From an uncultured Collinsella sp. (lineage in GTDB: Bacteria > Actinomycetota > Coriobacteriia > Coriobacteriales > Coriobacteriaceae): DNA of 64,000 nt. Under the pieces are notes generated by a model. That model was not told where the DNA came from, did not search any database, and worked only from the letters and a program-made list of their open reading frames with translations. Each line of letters begins with the position of its first letter. Position 1 is the first letter of the stretch. The stretch lies in NCBI GenBank assembly GCA_937896835.1, contig CALBOJ010000075.1, positions 12,370 to 76,369 of the forward strand, given 5' to 3'. The translations under genes and the position numbers were made by a program. Below, piece after piece: positions 9,001 to 17,042 of this stretch.

Positions 9001-9751
9001 AGACTTTGATAAGGTGGTTGAGTTCTTCGAGTCCAACCAGCGAACAGCGTTTGACCACGCCAAGGATTTCTTGAGCCGCACCGAGGGTATCGAGTATGCC
9101 TCCGATGACATTCCCAGCGCGGTTGAGAATGTGGCAAAGGTGCGTGAGGTTCTCAAAGATCCCAAGCCCTACGGCCGCATTAAAGACCTGCAGCCGCTTA
9201 TGGATCCCGTCGAGGACGACATGAAAAAGCTGCTGGGCATCCGCCGCAATGAGTTTTTGTGCCGAATCGAGAGCGATCTGCAAGACCTGCAGGCACAGGC
9301 TGAGAGTCAAAAGGGCTTTGTCAATCAAGCCAAGGATGCCATAGCAGACGCCGGCGCCAAATACGAGTCGTTCAAAAACCGTGCCCACAGTGCTCAAAGC
9401 CTCAACGAGCTGAGTGTTGCCGCGACTAACTGGGCCAACTGGCTCAGCGCAGCAACCAACGGGATGTACGACGTTGTGGATGCGGCCCGCATGCGTATGG
9501 ACAACGAGCGCCGCACCACCGAGGTCACGAGTACGGGTGAGGTGGTCAAGAAGATCTCCAACAAGGCCGTTGCGTCGTCAGCGCCCACGCCTGCACCCGT
9601 GCCCCAGCGCAAGATCAAGACTGTGCGCCGCGCCGATCTGGCCAAGCCGAGTCGTCTCTTGTCCGCAGGGGACGTGGAGCGCTACGTGGACGACCTGCGC
9701 TCCCGCCTTATGCAGGCGCTCGCTGCAAACGACGAGATCCGTATCAACTAA
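6089..9751 (+). CDS. brxC: BREX ATPase BrxC (P-loop NTPase)
   Basis: A 1220-residue protein, the normal size for BrxC/PglY. It is a large AAA-type ATPase thought to assemble with PglX and PglZ on DNA. The Walker A motif is G73-F-F-G-S-G-K-S80, and Walker B lies near residues 263-271 ('LLFMVDEVGQF'). A sensor-like 'VMVTSQEAIDNL' follows. The C-terminal third is rich in charged coiled-coil segments, and the extreme C-terminus has 'SRLLSAGDVERYVDDLRSRL', seen in other BrxC proteins. AAAGGAG precedes the ATG. Intergenic distances of 78 bases (to brxB) and 66 bases (to pglX) support one operon. No truncation is seen. Confidence 0.95.
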   Translation: MDNTIIRDLFAKDINRSINGVVKVQDSKDGSIRQELDEYVVTRELQRHFATFFKAYGDAIDARTDKIGVWISGFFGSGKSHFLKMLSYLLENRQIGGKSAIRYFDGKIVDPMVAAAMERACSVPTQAILFNIDSKAGQWKQGDTAPTALLRGFERMFYEARSFYGEDLKLAKLEDYIDSLGKTQEFREAFERVNGESWLQARDTYSYFEDDVVEVLQSVLGMSEKAAWNWLEGSEDEVLAPDVFAKKVKDYVDAQAAAHGGNFRLLFMVDEVGQFITNDQDPSLMLSLQTIVEELGAACGGRVWVMVTSQEAIDNLSLPVGNDFSKIQGRFNTRLSLSSSSVDEVIQRRVLEKTAPAADMLAQVYEQDAAVLKNNFTFEGGSRSDLAGFANSKDFVASYPFVGYQFKLLPDVMTEVRKHGVKAKHMSTGERSMLSAFQESAQAIQHDQTGALVPFWRFFDTISKDLEHGISQVVDRAVRAAENAEGLEPYDVQVLKLLYSIRYIGYVKATVENISILMIDSLDVDKRALKDRVKESLARLERESYVARQGDTYSFLTDKEQEIAQEIARTPIDNAKVIEYIKKRLFESIYTARKLNRGTNDFPFDRYVDGSIHGSNMGGMELSVVTMASNLGRADDAELALKSVDKAIVALSDEVDYWAPLVNAAKIRMYAQTRNLQELPPSTRQIVEAKMREKDFNEKEADALLAEAVLHARCAVNGRMIEIRAAKPAQVFEQVLAQLCDVVFEKAGYIGAPVTSDSDIRSTLAGNVQAGLAGMNAGNTRALKEVEDYLKVQHQRHLDTAMGDIQRQYQQRPFGWREVDIANVVAQLVVEQRAQVLFGGQTVQANDSRMVALLRKDADKAQVRLRVRMSDRLLRATGELMRDLFDLKTVPSNEDKLVAELKERLEGLREACLAMARDYYTGIKPAYPYPGEDECEKMRSEVADVLKDQNEAEAFLTTFTKHEERLLDAKEDFDKVVEFFESNQRTAFDHAKDFLSRTEGIEYASDDIPSAVENVAKVREVLKDPKPYGRIKDLQPLMDPVEDDMKKLLGIRRNEFLCRIESDLQDLQAQAESQKGFVNQAKDAIADAGAKYESFKNRAHSAQSLNELSVAATNWANWLSAATNGMYDVVDAARMRMDNERRTTEVTSTGEVVKKISNKAVASSAPTPAPVPQRKIKTVRRADLAKPSRLLSAGDVERYVDDLRSRLMQALAANDEIRIN

Positions 9752-9817
9752 CCCGCGGAGCCACCGGTGCCAAAGCGCGCACCGGTGGCTTATGGCGTTT
9801 AGAAAGGCTCATCAACC

Positions 9818-12334
9818 ATGAACGATTCTGCTCTTAAGAGCTTCTGCACCTGGGCCCGTACGGAGCTCATCAAAGGCGTGGAGGCGCAGATGGTGCGCTA
9901 CGGCATCACCGAACCTGCACCCGCGCCCGTTGGGTCCGAGACCGTTAGCGGCCTGCCCCTAAGTCCGGCTGAGATTGAGCAACGCGACGAACTGCTGCGC
10001 ATGCAGGCAGAGGTGGGTCACGAGGTGCTGCGCGACCGTGCGGCCTACACCTGGTTCAACCGCATCGTGGCCATTCGCTTTATGGATGCACGCGGATGGC
10101 TTCCCAGCCGCATGCGCATACTAAGTCGTGCGGACGGCAGCCATGGTAGCGAGGCCGTGGAGAACGCACTGGACGTGGAGATAGCGACGGCCGATGCCGA
10201 TCGCATAGCCGAGCTCAAGATGGCGGGCTTGGATGAACCGCTGTGGCGCTACCTGTTTGTTGCTCAGTGCGAGGAGCTTGCCGATTGCCTACCGGGCGTC
10301 TTTGAACGCGTGGGCGGAGCCATGGAGCTGCTGTTGCCCCAGGGCCTCATGATGTCCGACGGCGTGGTGGGCAAGCTCAATGCCGTCCTCACTGACGAGG
10401 ACTGGCGCAAGGGCGTGACCGTTCTGGGCTGGATGTATCAGTACTACAACGCTGACGTTAAAGACGAGTTCTTCAAGTCCAAGCGCAAGGCAGCGGCGGC
10501 GGACATCGCGCCCGCCACGCAGCTCTTCACCCCCGAGTGGATCGTGCGTTACATGGTCGAGAACTCGCTCGGCCGTCTGTGGATGCTCAATAACCCGGGG
10601 AGTTCGCTGCGCGAGCGCATGGAATATTACATCGAGCCCGATGCTGAGCACGAGGACTTCATACGCATCTCGAGCCCCGAGGAGATAACCCTCTGTGACC
10701 CCGCATGCGGCTCGGGCCATATCCTGGTCTATGCGTTCGAATTGCTCTTCCATATGTACGAGGAGCGCGGCTATCGTGAGCGCGAAATTCCCGAGCTCAT
10801 TCTTACTAAAAACCTCGCTGGCATGGAGATCGATCCCCGTGCAGCGCAGATCGCGGAACTGGCGCTTGCCATGTGCGCCCGCGAGCACGATCGTCGCTTT
10901 TTCAAGCGCGCCGTGCGCGCCGACGTTACCGCGCTCTCGAGCATCCCGCTGGGAGAGGACGAGCTCCCGGGCAACAAGAAGCTCGCCGAGGAGCTGAGCC
11001 ATTTGGGCGAGATCGGTTCGCTGCTCAATCCTTCAGAGGACGAGATCGACGAGCTCAAGGCTGCCGTCGCGAGTTGTTCCGATGACCTTTTTGCCGCTAC
11101 GGCCAAAACTAAGCTCGAAAGCGCTGCCGCCATCTGCGAGAAGCTGTCCCGTCGTTTTACCTGCACCGTTGCGAATCCTCCGTATATGGGCAGCAGCAGC
11201 TTTAATCCATTCATGAGCAAGTGGGTCAAGAGAAATTATCCCGACGTGAAGAGTGACCTGTTCTCTTCGTTCATCGTGCGCATTATGGACTTTGCTGGCG
11301 AGCACGGCGAAGTCGGAATGATGACTCCATTTGTTTGGATGTTTATCGGTAGCTACGAGAAGCTTCGAAATAGGCTTATCGATGACAAGACCCTAACCAC
11401 GCTCATTCAGCTCGAGTATTCTGGCTTTGCAGGGGCAACCGTGCCCATCTGCACGTTTACCTATCACAATTCGCATATCGATGGTTATAAAGGCGGATAC
11501 GTTCGTCTTGCCGATTTTACTGGCCCCGCGGTTCAGGCTCCCAAGGCGCTGGAGGCCATCCAAAACCCCGACTGTGGCTGGTTCTACCGCCGCAACGCCG
11601 ACACCTTCAAACAAATCCCCGGCACCCCCATAGCCTACTGGGCCAGCGATGCTCTTGTTGAATCGTTCACAAAAGGAAAGAGGCTCGATGCCATTGCTAC
11701 TCCGCGACAGGGCTTGGCAACGAGCGATAATGGCCGCTTTTTGAGGAAATGGTGGGAAGTGGTGCCTTCCAACACATCGCGAGATTGCAGTGGCAGGCCC
11801 GAGGCAAAGCAAAGTGGTTCCCGTTGGTTTCCGATTATTCGGGGCGGCTCCTATCGAAAGTGGTGGGGTGACTACGATGAGGTGGTTAATTGGTTTGATG
11901 ACGGTCGGGAGATGAAGGAAGCAATTCTGTCCAAGTATACCTATCTCTCTACACCTGATTTTGTGATCAAGAACCAGAACGACTATTTCAAGCCCGCAGT
12001 TTCCTGGTCTAAAATTTCTTCCAGCCTCGCCTCCTTTAGGTTTGCACCTCGAGGGATGCTTTTTGAGGTAGCTGGAGCATGTCTTTTTGCGGAGCCGAAT
12101 GAGCTTCGATACATCCAGGCTTTCTGCAACTGTTCCATTGCCGAAATTGATTTGGCGTTTATGTCGCCGACTCTAAACTTTGAGGTAGGCCAAATCGGTC
12201 AGTTACCGATCATCCAAGATAAGGCCGCCGAACCGACTGTTTGTTCACTCGTTGAAGACTCTCGCTCAATTTCAAAGGCTGACTATGACTCGTTTGAAAC
12301 TTCTTGGGATTTCAAGCGTCATCCTTTAATTTAG
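9818..12334 (+). CDS. pglX: BREX adenine-specific DNA methyltransferase PglX, N-terminal part (split gene)
   Basis: 838 residues; a full type 1 PglX has about 1,200. PglX methylates one adenine in an asymmetric site and marks self DNA in BREX. The SAM motif I is D294-P-A-C-G-S-G300 and the catalytic motif IV is N453-P-P-Y. After about residue 600 the target-recognition region begins, and its base composition becomes visibly more AT-rich. The protein ends at 'FETSWDFKRHPLI', a conserved stretch which in intact PglX is followed by a linker and 'ERFxxLKANEEELNRIF'. That missing C-terminal domain is encoded as a separate gene at 13331-14299, after an inserted 1-kb cassette. Both halves have proper stop and start signals, so this may be a working two-subunit enzyme. 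AGAAAGG lies before the ATG. Confidence 0.92.
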   Translation: MNDSALKSFCTWARTELIKGVEAQMVRYGITEPAPAPVGSETVSGLPLSPAEIEQRDELLRMQAEVGHEVLRDRAAYTWFNRIVAIRFMDARGWLPSRMRILSRADGSHGSEAVENALDVEIATADADRIAELKMAGLDEPLWRYLFVAQCEELADCLPGVFERVGGAMELLLPQGLMMSDGVVGKLNAVLTDEDWRKGVTVLGWMYQYYNADVKDEFFKSKRKAAAADIAPATQLFTPEWIVRYMVENSLGRLWMLNNPGSSLRERMEYYIEPDAEHEDFIRISSPEEITLCDPACGSGHILVYAFELLFHMYEERGYREREIPELILTKNLAGMEIDPRAAQIAELALAMCAREHDRRFFKRAVRADVTALSSIPLGEDELPGNKKLAEELSHLGEIGSLLNPSEDEIDELKAAVASCSDDLFAATAKTKLESAAAICEKLSRRFTCTVANPPYMGSSSFNPFMSKWVKRNYPDVKSDLFSSFIVRIMDFAGEHGEVGMMTPFVWMFIGSYEKLRNRLIDDKTLTTLIQLEYSGFAGATVPICTFTYHNSHIDGYKGGYVRLADFTGPAVQAPKALEAIQNPDCGWFYRRNADTFKQIPGTPIAYWASDALVESFTKGKRLDAIATPRQGLATSDNGRFLRKWWEVVPSNTSRDCSGRPEAKQSGSRWFPIIRGGSYRKWWGDYDEVVNWFDDGREMKEAILSKYTYLSTPDFVIKNQNDYFKPAVSWSKISSSLASFRFAPRGMLFEVAGACLFAEPNELRYIQAFCNCSIAEIDLAFMSPTLNFEVGQIGQLPIIQDKAAEPTVCSLVEDSRSISKADYDSFETSWDFKRHPLI

Positions 12335-12402
12335 CTGTCTTGTTAGGACTCACCTATCTTTAACAAAAGAACGTCATTGGATAGATTGGATTGAAATTAA
12401 AT

Positions 12403-12549
12403 ATGTCTGAAAAAAAGAAAGATGACAAGAAAAGAAAAGATGAAGGGGCGGGAGCAAAGAAGCCGGTCACGATTCCTGGACCCATAACAAGGTTAACGCA
12501 ATTTACTTATGAAAAACCGGCGGGTTTACCTGATCGAAAAACCAAGTAG
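12403..12549 (+). CDS. small basic protein of the pglX-embedded cassette (48 aa)
   Basis: ATG 12403 to TAG 12549. The first twenty residues are almost all Lys, Asp, Glu and Arg (MSEKKKDDKKRKDEGAGAKK). The rest, 'PVTIPGPITRLTQFTYEKP', is neutral. The upstream region has only a weak ribosome site. It ends 14 bases before the membrane-protein gene, so the two are likely co-transcribed. I do not recognise it. A small partner or inhibitor of the membrane protein is one possibility. Confidence 0.45.
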   Translation: MSEKKKDDKKRKDEGAGAKKPVTIPGPITRLTQFTYEKPAGLPDRKTK

Positions 12550-12563
12550 TAAAGGTGACTTTC

Positions 12564-13154
12564 ATGGGCAAAAAGAACAAGCGACATGACGTCGATAAAA
12601 GCGCTCTCTCCAAGGAGGGGCAGATTAGCGATTACTTGAGAGACATTATTCTTTCCTCACTTGAATTTGAAAAAGAGAGGGGGGATAGCTTAAATCGCTA
12701 CGTTGATAACCTCATGGTTACCATCACGATTCTGTCCGTTGCGTACCTGGCACCTCTCGACTATATTTCAAATATTCAAGGTCTTGAGGAAGTTTATGGG
12801 ATTTCAACGAGGCAAATACTGTTTGTCTATTTGATTCTTCTTGGTCTTCTTGGCTGTGCTCTTGTTATAGCTGTCAGTGCAATATTTTTAAGGAGCAATA
12901 TTGCACTCGCATCTCCTTCTGAACAATTTGATAGGTATTCGACTACTTACAAAGAGGCTTGCGACGAGGGCGGGCAAATTAGGGAACGGGACTTGCTTAA
13001 GTCCTACTGCTCTTCCCTAAACATTACCTATCGGGCTTACCTTTTGAAACATAACAACATGTGGAAGCGATTGAAAATATCAACTGGCCTGACTGTCCTG
13101 TCATTAATCATGGCATTCGTTTTTCTGTCCCATCTTTTATTGACTTTATTGTAG
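12564..13154 (+). CDS. three-helix membrane protein, possible defence effector
   Basis: 196 residues from ATG 12564 (MGKKNKRHDVDKS), with AAAGGTG seven bases upstream; an in-frame GTG at 12555 lies within that site and is less likely. A charged helical N-terminus of about 50 residues is followed by three hydrophobic segments: near 53-71 (VTITILSVAYLAPLDYI), near 85-108 (ILFVYLILLGLLGCALVIAV) and the last 22 residues. A charged soluble stretch of about 60 residues lies between the second and third. I do not recognise the family. The layout, with a cytoplasmic sensor-like part and short membrane helices, is like that of membrane effectors of other phage-defence systems (SLATT, DUF5706-type). 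That comparison is inference only. Confidence 0.7.
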   Translation: MGKKNKRHDVDKSALSKEGQISDYLRDIILSSLEFEKERGDSLNRYVDNLMVTITILSVAYLAPLDYISNIQGLEEVYGISTRQILFVYLILLGLLGCALVIAVSAIFLRSNIALASPSEQFDRYSTTYKEACDEGGQIRERDLLKSYCSSLNITYRAYLLKHNNMWKRLKISTGLTVLSLIMAFVFLSHLLLTLL

Positions 13155-13330
13155 TTGTCGTCTCTCACTTATGGGATTTATTGATAGCCAGACTTGTCCT
13201 GAAGATATCGGTCGAGCATCGGAAGGCTTTCGCTGTTTTTCAGCTCACGAGTCTTGGTGTTTATTGATTGATGGAATGGGCTCGGGTTTTCCAACTTCTA
13301 CTGTATTGATAAATTGAAAGGTCTGTAGTT

Positions 13331-14299
13331 ATGGCCACTTTACTTCAAGATAAATACGAGGCCCGCAAGGCTGAGGTCAACGAGCGGTTTGAGCAGCTTC
13401 GCGCTAACGAGGAAGAGCTCAACCGAATCTTTGCCAAGATCTACAACATGGAGGGCGAAGTGCCCATCGAGGTCGAGGATAAGTACGTTTCGGTGGCGCG
13501 CATCTTCGATACCGCCGACGAGATTCCCGAGAGCTATAAGGGCAACAAATACGTGCGTACCAAGCGCGACGAGATCAGCTCGCTCATAAGCTATGCCGTG
13601 GGCTGTATGTTTGGCCGCTATTCGCTGGATGTGGACGGGCTGGTCCTGGCCGATCAGGGCGCCACGGTCGACGACTATCTGGCAAAGATGCCCAACCCTG
13701 ACCACGTGACCTTTATGCCCGATGGCGACAACGTGTTGCCCATTACCGATGACGAGTACTTTGACGACGACATCGTGCGCTATTTTATTGACTTTGTGCG
13801 TACCGTGTACGGCGAGGAGACGCTCGAGCAGAACCTGGCCTTTATTGCCGAGGTGCTCGGCGGCAAGGGCACCTCGCGTGAGGTCATCCGCACCTACTTT
13901 TTGAAGGACTTCTTTAAGGACCACTGTCAGACCTACAAGAAGCGCCCTATCTACTGGCTGTTCGACAGCGGCAAAAAGAACGGCTTCAAGTGCCTTGTTT
14001 ACATGCATCGCTATCAGCCCGACCTGTTGGCTCGCATCCGCACCGACTATGTGCATGAGCAGCAGGAGCGTTACCGTGCCCAGATCGGCTATGCCAACGA
14101 TGCCCTTGCCAGTGCCGAGCGCGGCGAGCGCGTGCGCTTGGATAAGCGCGTGAAAAAGCTCAATGACCAGCTCAAAGAGACCATTGGCTACGAGGAGAAG
14201 CTGCACCACTTGGCAGACCAGATGATTAAGATCGACCTGGATGATGGCGTTAAGGTCAACTACGCCAAGTTTCAGGATGTGCTGGCAAAGATTAAGTAA
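13331..14299 (+). CDS. PglX C-terminal domain encoded as a separate protein
   Basis: 322 residues from ATG 13331, with AAAGG nine bases upstream. The sequence is the C-terminal domain of BREX-1 PglX: 'ERFEQLRANEEELNRIFAKI', 'ISYAVGCMFGRYSLD', 'FMPDGDNVLPITDDEYFDDD', 'KDFFKDHCQTYKKRPIYWLF' and 'CLVYMHRYQPD' are all family landmarks in the right order. It begins just where the upstream half stops, so no conserved part is lost except a short linker. The N-terminal 20 residues form a charged helix that may pair with the other half. Base composition returns to that of the rest of the operon. pglZ starts 23 bases downstream. I infer that the two halves act as subunits, or that methylation is impaired. 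Confidence 0.9.
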   Translation: MATLLQDKYEARKAEVNERFEQLRANEEELNRIFAKIYNMEGEVPIEVEDKYVSVARIFDTADEIPESYKGNKYVRTKRDEISSLISYAVGCMFGRYSLDVDGLVLADQGATVDDYLAKMPNPDHVTFMPDGDNVLPITDDEYFDDDIVRYFIDFVRTVYGEETLEQNLAFIAEVLGGKGTSREVIRTYFLKDFFKDHCQTYKKRPIYWLFDSGKKNGFKCLVYMHRYQPDLLARIRTDYVHEQQERYRAQIGYANDALASAERGERVRLDKRVKKLNDQLKETIGYEEKLHHLADQMIKIDLDDGVKVNYAKFQDVLAKIK

Positions 14300-14322
14300 C
14301 TGCAAATACGGTAAGGATATTC

Positions 14323-17031
14323 ATGCCCAAGATCGATGTAGAAGAACAGCTCAAGCTGCGTTTTTTGCAGCCGTTGTCCCCATGCGCGCCGCGCCGTGTT
14401 GTGGTTTGGCACGATGCGGACGGTGAGTTTGCTCCTGAGTTTGAGCGATTGGCCGCCGAGGGTTTCGACGGCGCGGGGGCCGATGATGGCGTTATGCCCG
14501 CCCACGGTGACTTTGAGCGCCCGGTGCGGTTTGTTGAAGCCTGCGAGGGCCGCATGTTTGCCGTTAAGAAGCTCATCAACCGCGATGACCTTGCGAACGA
14601 TATCTTGTTGTATCGCCGTTGCCCGCGCGGCAGGCTTGAGGGTGATTGGCTTGCCGATGTTGAGCTGTATGCCGATCAGTTCCAGGCTGACTATCTTTCG
14701 CTTTTGGCCGATCAGCTGGGTATCGAGAATGTCGACGCCGTGCGTGAGAGTCTGCGCGAGCACAAGACGTTCTTTGATGCCAAGACCCGCTGCGCTAAGT
14801 TTGCCGCGTGTGTTCCGCATGCCGCGGGCGTATCCGATATCGAGCTTGGAATCCTTACGGTGATCTTTGGCGGCAAGGAGCCGGGCGACGCGCGGCCCGC
14901 GTTTGTGCTGCGCGGCTGCATGGCCACACTGCTGCACGAGGGCCCCGAGGCGCTGGCTGCGCTGGTGGATAAGTACAGCTTGCGCGACGTCCTCTCTGCC
15001 TTTATGCTGCGCTGCTATGGGTTTGATGGGCCGCTGTACGAGCGCGACTCACTGCTTATGCTTGCATCCCATGTGCTCCTTACGGCGGCATCCACCGCGC
15101 TTCCCGAGGGGGCGCTCAAGGGACTCGAAAGCTATGTGGCTCCCGCCTACGGCCCCTATTGTCTTGAGGCGGTGCGTACGTGGGACCAGGCCGCCGATGC
15201 CCAGGCATCGAGCGAGGACCTATTTGAGATCTGCCGTTTGGTAGAGGATGCCCGTGGACTCTTTGCGCGGTTCGAGACCCTGCCAATCGATGCGTTGGTC
15301 TCGCTTGACGTGTTCCCGTGCGTCAACGAGGCTGTGCTCTCACAGTTGTTCAGCTCGTTTGCTCAGGGCGCGGACCGTGTTGAGAGTGCGCGCGCATTTG
15401 CTGCGCGCCGTTGCGACCTAAGCTGGTACCGTCGTGTTGAGAGCTACTTTGACCTACTTGCTGCCGTGGCCGATATGTGCTCTTTTAGGCAGACACACGC
15501 GGGTGGGTTCCATCTGGCGCAACCCCAGCAGGTGTGGGATGCCTACACGTCCGATTGGTATGCCATGGACGCTGCCTATCGCCACATGTGCACCGCGTAT
15601 CTGCGGGTGCGCTCCGTCGAGTGCGATGCGCTCGAGGAACCTGCCCGCGCTGTGGCGGACTGGGCGGAGAATCTCTACAGTAACTGGTTCTTGGCGGATG
15701 CCAATGCCTGCTGGGCGGTCGCTGCGCAAGGGGAGTGGGCCGATTGCGGCTACATCGATGGCCCTGCACGGCAGGATGAGTTCTACTGGCATGTGCTGCC
15801 CACCTTTGTGGGCTCTGCCAAGACGACGGTCGTTATCGTAAGCGACGCGCTGCGCTATGAGGTGGCCCGTGATGTCGCGGCGCTTCTCGAGCGCGAGCGC
15901 GGCGGCAACGTCAGGGTTTCTAGCATGCAGGCGGTCTTTCCCTCCATCACCGAGGTGGGCATGCCCGCGCTGCTGCCGCACCAAGCGCTTGAACTTGCAG
16001 CGGATGGCTCGCTTGTGTTGGCTGACGGCATGCCCACCGCAACGACTCCGCAGCGCGAGGCCGTGCTTGCCCACGTTGAGTCTACGGCCCGCGCTTTGCG
16101 CTCGAGCGCATACCTCAACATGGCGGGAACCGAGCGCAAGGCGCTGCTCAAGGACTCCAAGCTCGTTTATCTCTACCACAACAAGATCGATGCTACGGGC
16201 GAGAAGGCCGCTACGCAGGATGACATCTTCGATGCCTGTGCGGACACCGTGGAGGAACTTGCTGCGTTGGCGCGTCGCGTGTGCACCGACGCCCCGGGCG
16301 CGCGTGTTGTTATAACGGCGGACCACGGCTTTATCTACACGCGTCGGGAGCTCAGCGAGTGCCAGATGCTCGGCAAGCCGGACCTTCCCGTCCTTGACGC
16401 TCCCGTCATGTACGGCAAACGTCATCTGGTGGCGCCCAACGAGGCCGTGGGCGAGCTTTCGTACGAGGTGCGTGGGGTGTTTGTTAATGTTAACATGGGA
16501 CGTTTGGGTGCCGGTTTTGAGGGGTTTGCCCCGCGCGAGAACGTGCACTTCAAGCGTCCCGGCGGCACTAACAACTACGTCCACGGCGGCATGAGCCTGC
16601 AGGAGCTCTGCGTGCCCGTTATCGGTTTTTGGCGTGCGCGCTCGGGTTCCAAGGACTTTGTCGACACGCGCGCGGCGACGCTGCGCGTGCTAAGCGAGGG
16701 ACGCCGAGTGACCAACTCGCTCTTCTCGGTCAACTTGATCCAGGAAGAGCCTGCCCAAGGTAAGGTCTTGCCGTGCGAGTACGAGCTGGTGTTTACCGAT
16801 GCAAGTGGCAACGAGGTGAGCGATACGGTCAAGGCGCATGCCAACAAGACTTCTGTTAACTCGCAGGAGCGCGTGGTGCATGCCAAGTTTGCGTTGCATG
16901 CAGCGGATGGATTCTCGGCCAAGGGTCCGTACTATCTGGTCTGCCGCGAGCGCGAGACGGGCAAGATTGTTTGGCGCGAGACGTACACCATCGCTGTTTC
17001 GTTTGCCCCTGTTGCTGACTTTGGTTTTTAG
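14323..17031 (+). CDS. pglZ: BREX protein PglZ (alkaline-phosphatase superfamily)
   Basis: A 902-residue protein, normal for type 1 PglZ. The alkaline-phosphatase-like metal sites are 'TVVIVSDALRYEVARDV' near residue 505 and 'VVITADHGFIYTRREL' near residue 664. The family's YHNKID segment ('LVYLYHNKIDATGEK') lies between them. PglZ is needed for both restriction and methylation and probably works as a metal-dependent hydrolase or nuclease in a complex with BrxC and PglX. The start codon follows GGTAAGGATATTC. Its stop is 11 bases before brxL, whose ribosome site overlaps the end of pglZ, so translation is probably coupled. Confidence 0.95.
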   Translation: MPKIDVEEQLKLRFLQPLSPCAPRRVVVWHDADGEFAPEFERLAAEGFDGAGADDGVMPAHGDFERPVRFVEACEGRMFAVKKLINRDDLANDILLYRRCPRGRLEGDWLADVELYADQFQADYLSLLADQLGIENVDAVRESLREHKTFFDAKTRCAKFAACVPHAAGVSDIELGILTVIFGGKEPGDARPAFVLRGCMATLLHEGPEALAALVDKYSLRDVLSAFMLRCYGFDGPLYERDSLLMLASHVLLTAASTALPEGALKGLESYVAPAYGPYCLEAVRTWDQAADAQASSEDLFEICRLVEDARGLFARFETLPIDALVSLDVFPCVNEAVLSQLFSSFAQGADRVESARAFAARRCDLSWYRRVESYFDLLAAVADMCSFRQTHAGGFHLAQPQQVWDAYTSDWYAMDAAYRHMCTAYLRVRSVECDALEEPARAVADWAENLYSNWFLADANACWAVAAQGEWADCGYIDGPARQDEFYWHVLPTFVGSAKTTVVIVSDALRYEVARDVAALLERERGGNVRVSSMQAVFPSITEVGMPALLPHQALELAADGSLVLADGMPTATTPQREAVLAHVESTARALRSSAYLNMAGTERKALLKDSKLVYLYHNKIDATGEKAATQDDIFDACADTVEELAALARRVCTDAPGARVVITADHGFIYTRRELSECQMLGKPDLPVLDAPVMYGKRHLVAPNEAVGELSYEVRGVFVNVNMGRLGAGFEGFAPRENVHFKRPGGTNNYVHGGMSLQELCVPVIGFWRARSGSKDFVDTRAATLRVLSEGRRVTNSLFSVNLIQEEPAQGKVLPCEYELVFTDASGNEVSDTVKAHANKTSVNSQERVVHAKFALHAADGFSAKGPYYLVCRERETGKIVWRETYTIAVSFAPVADFGF

Positions 17032-17042
17032 GAGTGTGCCCT

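Larger units (their letters stand above)
12335..13330 (+). mobile_element. low-GC cassette inserted inside pglX
   Basis: About 1 kb between the two halves of pglX. Its GC content is clearly lower than that of brxC, pglZ or brxL. It codes a 48-residue peptide (12403) and a membrane protein (12564), and ends in about 175 bases without a gene. I see no transposase, terminal inverted repeats or target duplication, so the means of insertion is unknown. Called a mobile element only in the sense of foreign cargo. Confidence 0.5.

Noticed and set aside
12670..12685. Six-G run in the membrane-protein gene as another phase switch
   Set aside because: Runs of six G are expected in such a genome and are usually too short to slip often. 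The frame is open through it.
12335..13330. Insertion sequence disrupting pglX
   Set aside because: No transposase, no terminal inverted repeats, no target duplication, and both gene halves have clean stop and start signals.
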